NCBI GenBank assembly: GCA_017303735.1 | Contig: JAFLCF010000247.1 | Coordinates: forward strand, 1-5,764 | Length of the DNA: 5,764 nucleotides | Origin: Anaerolineae bacterium | Lineage (GTDB): Bacteria > Chloroflexota > Anaerolineae > Anaerolineales > Villigracilaceae | Direction of reading: 5' to 3' | In this document: piece by piece, positions 3,328 through 5,764 of the stretch | Numbering within the stretch: position 1 is the stretch's first letter | Layout of the letters: every line of letters starts with the position of its first letter | The notes under the pieces: generated by a model | Told to the model about the DNA's origin: nothing | The model's database searches: none | The model's input: the letters and a program-made list of their open reading frames with translations, nothing else | Translations under genes and position numbers: made by a program

Positions 3328-5764
3328 ATGACCAAAAAACACACAGGCAACCAGATCCGCCAAGACTTTATTGACTTCTTCGTCGAACATAAGCACACCG
3401 CCGTGCCGTCCATGTCCCTCGTCCCCGGTGGGGATGGCACGCTGCTCTTCACCAACTCGGGTATGGTGCAGTTCAAAGATGTCTTCATCGGCACCGACAA
3501 AAAGCCCTACACCCGCGCCGTCGACTCGCAGAAGTGCATGCGCGTGGCAGGCAAGCACAACGACCTCGAAGATGTGGGTCGCGATGATACGCATCACACC
3601 TTCTTTGAAATGCTCGGCAACTGGTCATTTGGCGACTATTACAAAGAAGAAGCCATCGCCTGGTCCTGGCAGTTGCTCACCGAAGTGTGGGGCTTGCCCA
3701 AAGACAAGCTCTACGCCACCTGCTTCCGCGACGACAAAGGCAACGTGCCGCAAGATGACGAAGCCGCGAACATCTGGAAGAAACAGCCCGGCTTCGACCC
3801 TGAACACGTCCTCTTCTTCGGGCGCAAAGAAAACTTCTGGCAAATGGCAGAGACCGGTCCCTGCGGACCGTGCTCCGAAATTCACATTGACCTCGGCGAA
3901 GAACGCGATAACTTGCGCGGCACCGACCACGTCTGCGGTGTGAACGGCGAATGTACGCGCTACCTCGAACTGTGGAACAACGTTTTCATCCAATACAATC
4001 TCTTCGACGATGGTCGTCTCGAACCCTTGCCTGCCAAACATGTTGACACCGGCATGGGCTTCGAGCGCATTGTCTCTGTTCTGCAAGGCGTTGACTCAAA
4101 TTACAAGACCGACCTCTTTGCAGGCTCGCTCGAAGTGCTGCGCTCGCTCACCGGTCACAGCGAAAAAGAAATGCTCGCCAACTTCACGCCCTATCGCGTG
4201 ATCTGTGACCATGTCCGTTCTGCCTCCTTCCTCATCGCCGATGGCGTCGTGCCGGGCAATGCGGGTCGTAACTACGTGGCGCGCATGATCGTCCGCCGCG
4301 CCGCACGCTTCGGCTCGAAGATTGGGCTCAACGAACCCTTCCTCGCCAAGGTCGCTCAAGCCGTGATCGACTACTACGGCGACTTCTACCCCGAACTGAA
4401 GAAAGCTCAACCCGCCATTTTGGATAATCTGACTCGGGAAGAAGTCCGCTTCGCACGTACGGTTGAGGCGGGTACAGCCCATTTAGAGAATCTACTCTCG
4501 GAGCTTCGATCTTCCAATCAGACCGTCCTTGATGGTCACAAAGCTTTCGATTTATACGCGACCTATGGTTTGCCCTTTGAAATTTCCCGTGACATCGCCC
4601 GCGAACAGGGACTCGATGTGGACGAAGCCGGTTTCACCACAGCCAAAGAAGAACATGCAGTGGCTTCTGGTGGCGGCAAAGCCATGGGCAAACTCGGCGG
4701 TGAAGATGCTGAATACTTTGCAGGCATTCTCAAAGACCTGCAAGCCAAAGGCAAACTCGGCAAAGACGGCGTGGAATACGATCCCTACAACGGTACGGAT
4801 GTTGCTCGCTATTCAAACCTTGAAGTCCTCGCCCTCGTCGTGAACGGACAGTCTGTAGACTCCGCCAAACTGGATGACCAAGTTGAGGTTATTCTGCCCA
4901 AGACCGGCTTTTATATTGAAGCGGGCGGTCAGGTCAACGACACCGGTTTTATCCGTTCGGTAGGGGCGGGGTCCTCCCGCCCTGATGCTGGCGGTTGGGA
5001 AATCGAAGTCACCGGCATTCGCCGCGCGTCTGCGGGCGTGATCGTTCATATCGGTGAAGTCATCTCAGGTCATCCCAAAGTGGGTGACAAAGCCACCGCC
5101 GAAGTGGACGCGACCCGCCGCCATGACATCATGCGTAACCACACCGCCACGCACTTGTTGCACAAGGCGCTGCACGAAATTTTGAGCGACCAAGCCAAGC
5201 AGGCGGGCTCGCTCGTCTCACCGACTCATCTGCGCTTCGACTTCAACCACCCCGAAGCCATGACCCCCGACCAGATCGAACGCGTCGAGAAAATGGTCAA
5301 CGAAGCCGTGGCGATGGATATGCCCGTGGTCAAAGTGACCAAATCCCTCGACGAAGCCAAGAAAGAAGGTGCGATGGCGCTCTTCGGTGAGAAATACGGC
5401 GAAGTCGTCCGCACCATCTCCATTATGGAAGATGAGCAAGATAAATACTCCTACGAGTTGTGCGGCGGTACTCACCTTGAGCGCACCTCTGATGTCGGTG
5501 CATTTATCATCGTCAGCGAAAGCTCGGCGGCGGCGGGTGTGCGCCGTATCGAAGCGGTTACCGGGCGTGGCGCGTATGAGTTGATTCAGAAACGCTTCAA
5601 GACTCTGAAACAGACCGCAGGCTCGCTCAAGACCTCTGTGGATGAAGTCCCTGCCAGAGTGGACGCCTTGCAAGATGAAGTTTCTGAACTCAAGAAGGAA
5701 CTCGCCAACCTGCGTGCTCAGTCTGCACTTTCAGTGTTCAATTCATTGCTTGCCAACGTTCAAA
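3328..5764 (+). CDS. alaS: Alanyl-tRNA synthetase (3' end beyond the window)
   Basis: Attaches alanine to tRNA-Ala in the cytoplasm and hydrolyses mischarged Ser- or Gly-tRNA-Ala. 812 codons are visible; the family is usually about 870-890 residues, so most of the C-terminal C-Ala domain is missing at the window edge. Class II catalytic core: FTNSGMVQFKDVF (41-53), KCMRVAGKHNDLEDVG (69-84), TGPCGPCSE (177-184 region), ELWNNVF (214-220), and motif 3 DTGMGFERI (240-248). The tRNA-recognition helices follow. The editing domain has the zinc site H605-TAT-H609 and C712-GGT-H716, and SSAAAGVRRIEAVTG (732-746). A coiled coil begins near 770. The start ATG has a GGAG site and two upstream promoters, one behind an Ala-rich leader and terminator. 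Oddity: 12 extra residues (545-556) between FIRS and WEIEV, encoded by a GC-rich palindrome. It is divergent from the restriction gene and not functionally linked to it. Confidence 0.97.
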   Translation, partial: MTKKHTGNQIRQDFIDFFVEHKHTAVPSMSLVPGGDGTLLFTNSGMVQFKDVFIGTDKKPYTRAVDSQKCMRVAGKHNDLEDVGRDDTHHTFFEMLGNWSFGDYYKEEAIAWSWQLLTEVWGLPKDKLYATCFRDDKGNVPQDDEAANIWKKQPGFDPEHVLFFGRKENFWQMAETGPCGPCSEIHIDLGEERDNLRGTDHVCGVNGECTRYLELWNNVFIQYNLFDDGRLEPLPAKHVDTGMGFERIVSVLQGVDSNYKTDLFAGSLEVLRSLTGHSEKEMLANFTPYRVICDHVRSASFLIADGVVPGNAGRNYVARMIVRRAARFGSKIGLNEPFLAKVAQAVIDYYGDFYPELKKAQPAILDNLTREEVRFARTVEAGTAHLENLLSELRSSNQTVLDGHKAFDLYATYGLPFEISRDIAREQGLDVDEAGFTTAKEEHAVASGGGKAMGKLGGEDAEYFAGILKDLQAKGKLGKDGVEYDPYNGTDVARYSNLEVLALVVNGQSVDSAKLDDQVEVILPKTGFYIEAGGQVNDTGFIRSVGAGSSRPDAGGWEIEVTGIRRASAGVIVHIGEVISGHPKVGDKATAEVDATRRHDIMRNHTATHLLHKALHEILSDQAKQAGSLVSPTHLRFDFNHPEAMTPDQIERVEKMVNEAVAMDMPVVKVTKSLDEAKKEGAMALFGEKYGEVVRTISIMEDEQDKYSYELCGGTHLERTSDVGAFIIVSESSAAAGVRRIEAVTGRGAYELIQKRFKTLKQTAGSLKTSVDEVPARVDALQDEVSELKKELANLRAQSALSVFNSLLANVQ
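4960..4995 (+). repeat. In-frame palindromic insert within alaS
   Basis: The segment begins GTAGGGGCG, as does the intergenic element at 3209, and contains GGGCGGG (4964-4970) and CCCGCCC (4976-4982) as a 7-bp stem with a 5-nt loop. It encodes VGAGSSRPDAGG (residues 545-556), a Gly/Ser-rich stretch between FIRS and WEIEV. From memory, other AlaRS are shorter at this point. It is exactly 36 nt, so the frame is kept. Insertion of a dispersed repeat is inferred; chance GC-rich sequence is the alternative. Confidence 0.55.

Noticed and set aside
3625..4086. Minus-strand and alternate-frame ORFs across alaS (also 3371-3943, 4096-4482, 5218-5673)
   Set aside because: All overlap the continuous alaS frame, whose motifs are unmistakable; they have no domains or convincing starts of their own.
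4960..4995. Frameshift or pseudogene signal in alaS at the GC-rich insert
   Set aside because: The segment is a multiple of three, contains no stop, and the conserved frame resumes at WEIEV with all editing residues intact.
1..5764. CRISPR array, tRNA or rRNA gene
   Set aside because: No regularly spaced direct repeats, cloverleaf or rRNA sequence was seen in either strand.

Overview
The window comes from a bacterium, probably a member of the Chloroflexota (Anaerolineae-like). This rests on the overall look of the alanyl-tRNA synthetase, on TATAAT boxes placed close to starts, and on short GC-rich palindromes scattered inside and between genes. It is an inference from pattern, not a database result. 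Base composition is roughly 50-55% GC, apart from one AT-rich island inside the methyltransferase gene.

Left part (1-2964, minus strand): the first codons of an unidentified gene (36 to 1) lie downstream of a large gene (2964 to 85) for a Type IIL, MmeI-like restriction-modification enzyme. One polypeptide carries the nuclease motif, the adenine methyltransferase and the target-recognition domain. The recognition-domain portion is clearly AT-richer than the rest. The gene also contains a degenerate 7-nt tandem repeat before the methyltransferase domain and two copies of a 15-bp palindrome in a C-terminal linker.

Middle (2965-3327): this 363-base divergent intergenic region is unusually full. 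It holds a 15-bp operator-like palindrome near the start of the restriction gene. It also holds a TATAAT box (P1) only 9 nt before a 27-codon ORF with ten alanines, an intrinsic terminator whose 3' half can pair instead with the end of that ORF, a 64-nt inverted-repeat element, and a second, extended -10 promoter (P2) just before the next gene.

Right part (3328-5764, plus strand): alaS, alanyl-tRNA synthetase, is complete at its N-terminus and cut by the window edge after 812 codons. A 36-nt in-frame segment in its editing half resembles the intergenic repeat.

The most interesting system is the leader of alaS. An Ala-rich peptide, an antiterminator and a terminator lie in the order of a classical ribosome-mediated attenuator, in front of the enzyme that charges tRNA-Ala. 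Scarcity of Ala-tRNA should stall the ribosome on the Ala codons and let transcription run into alaS. I know of no described alaS attenuator of this kind.
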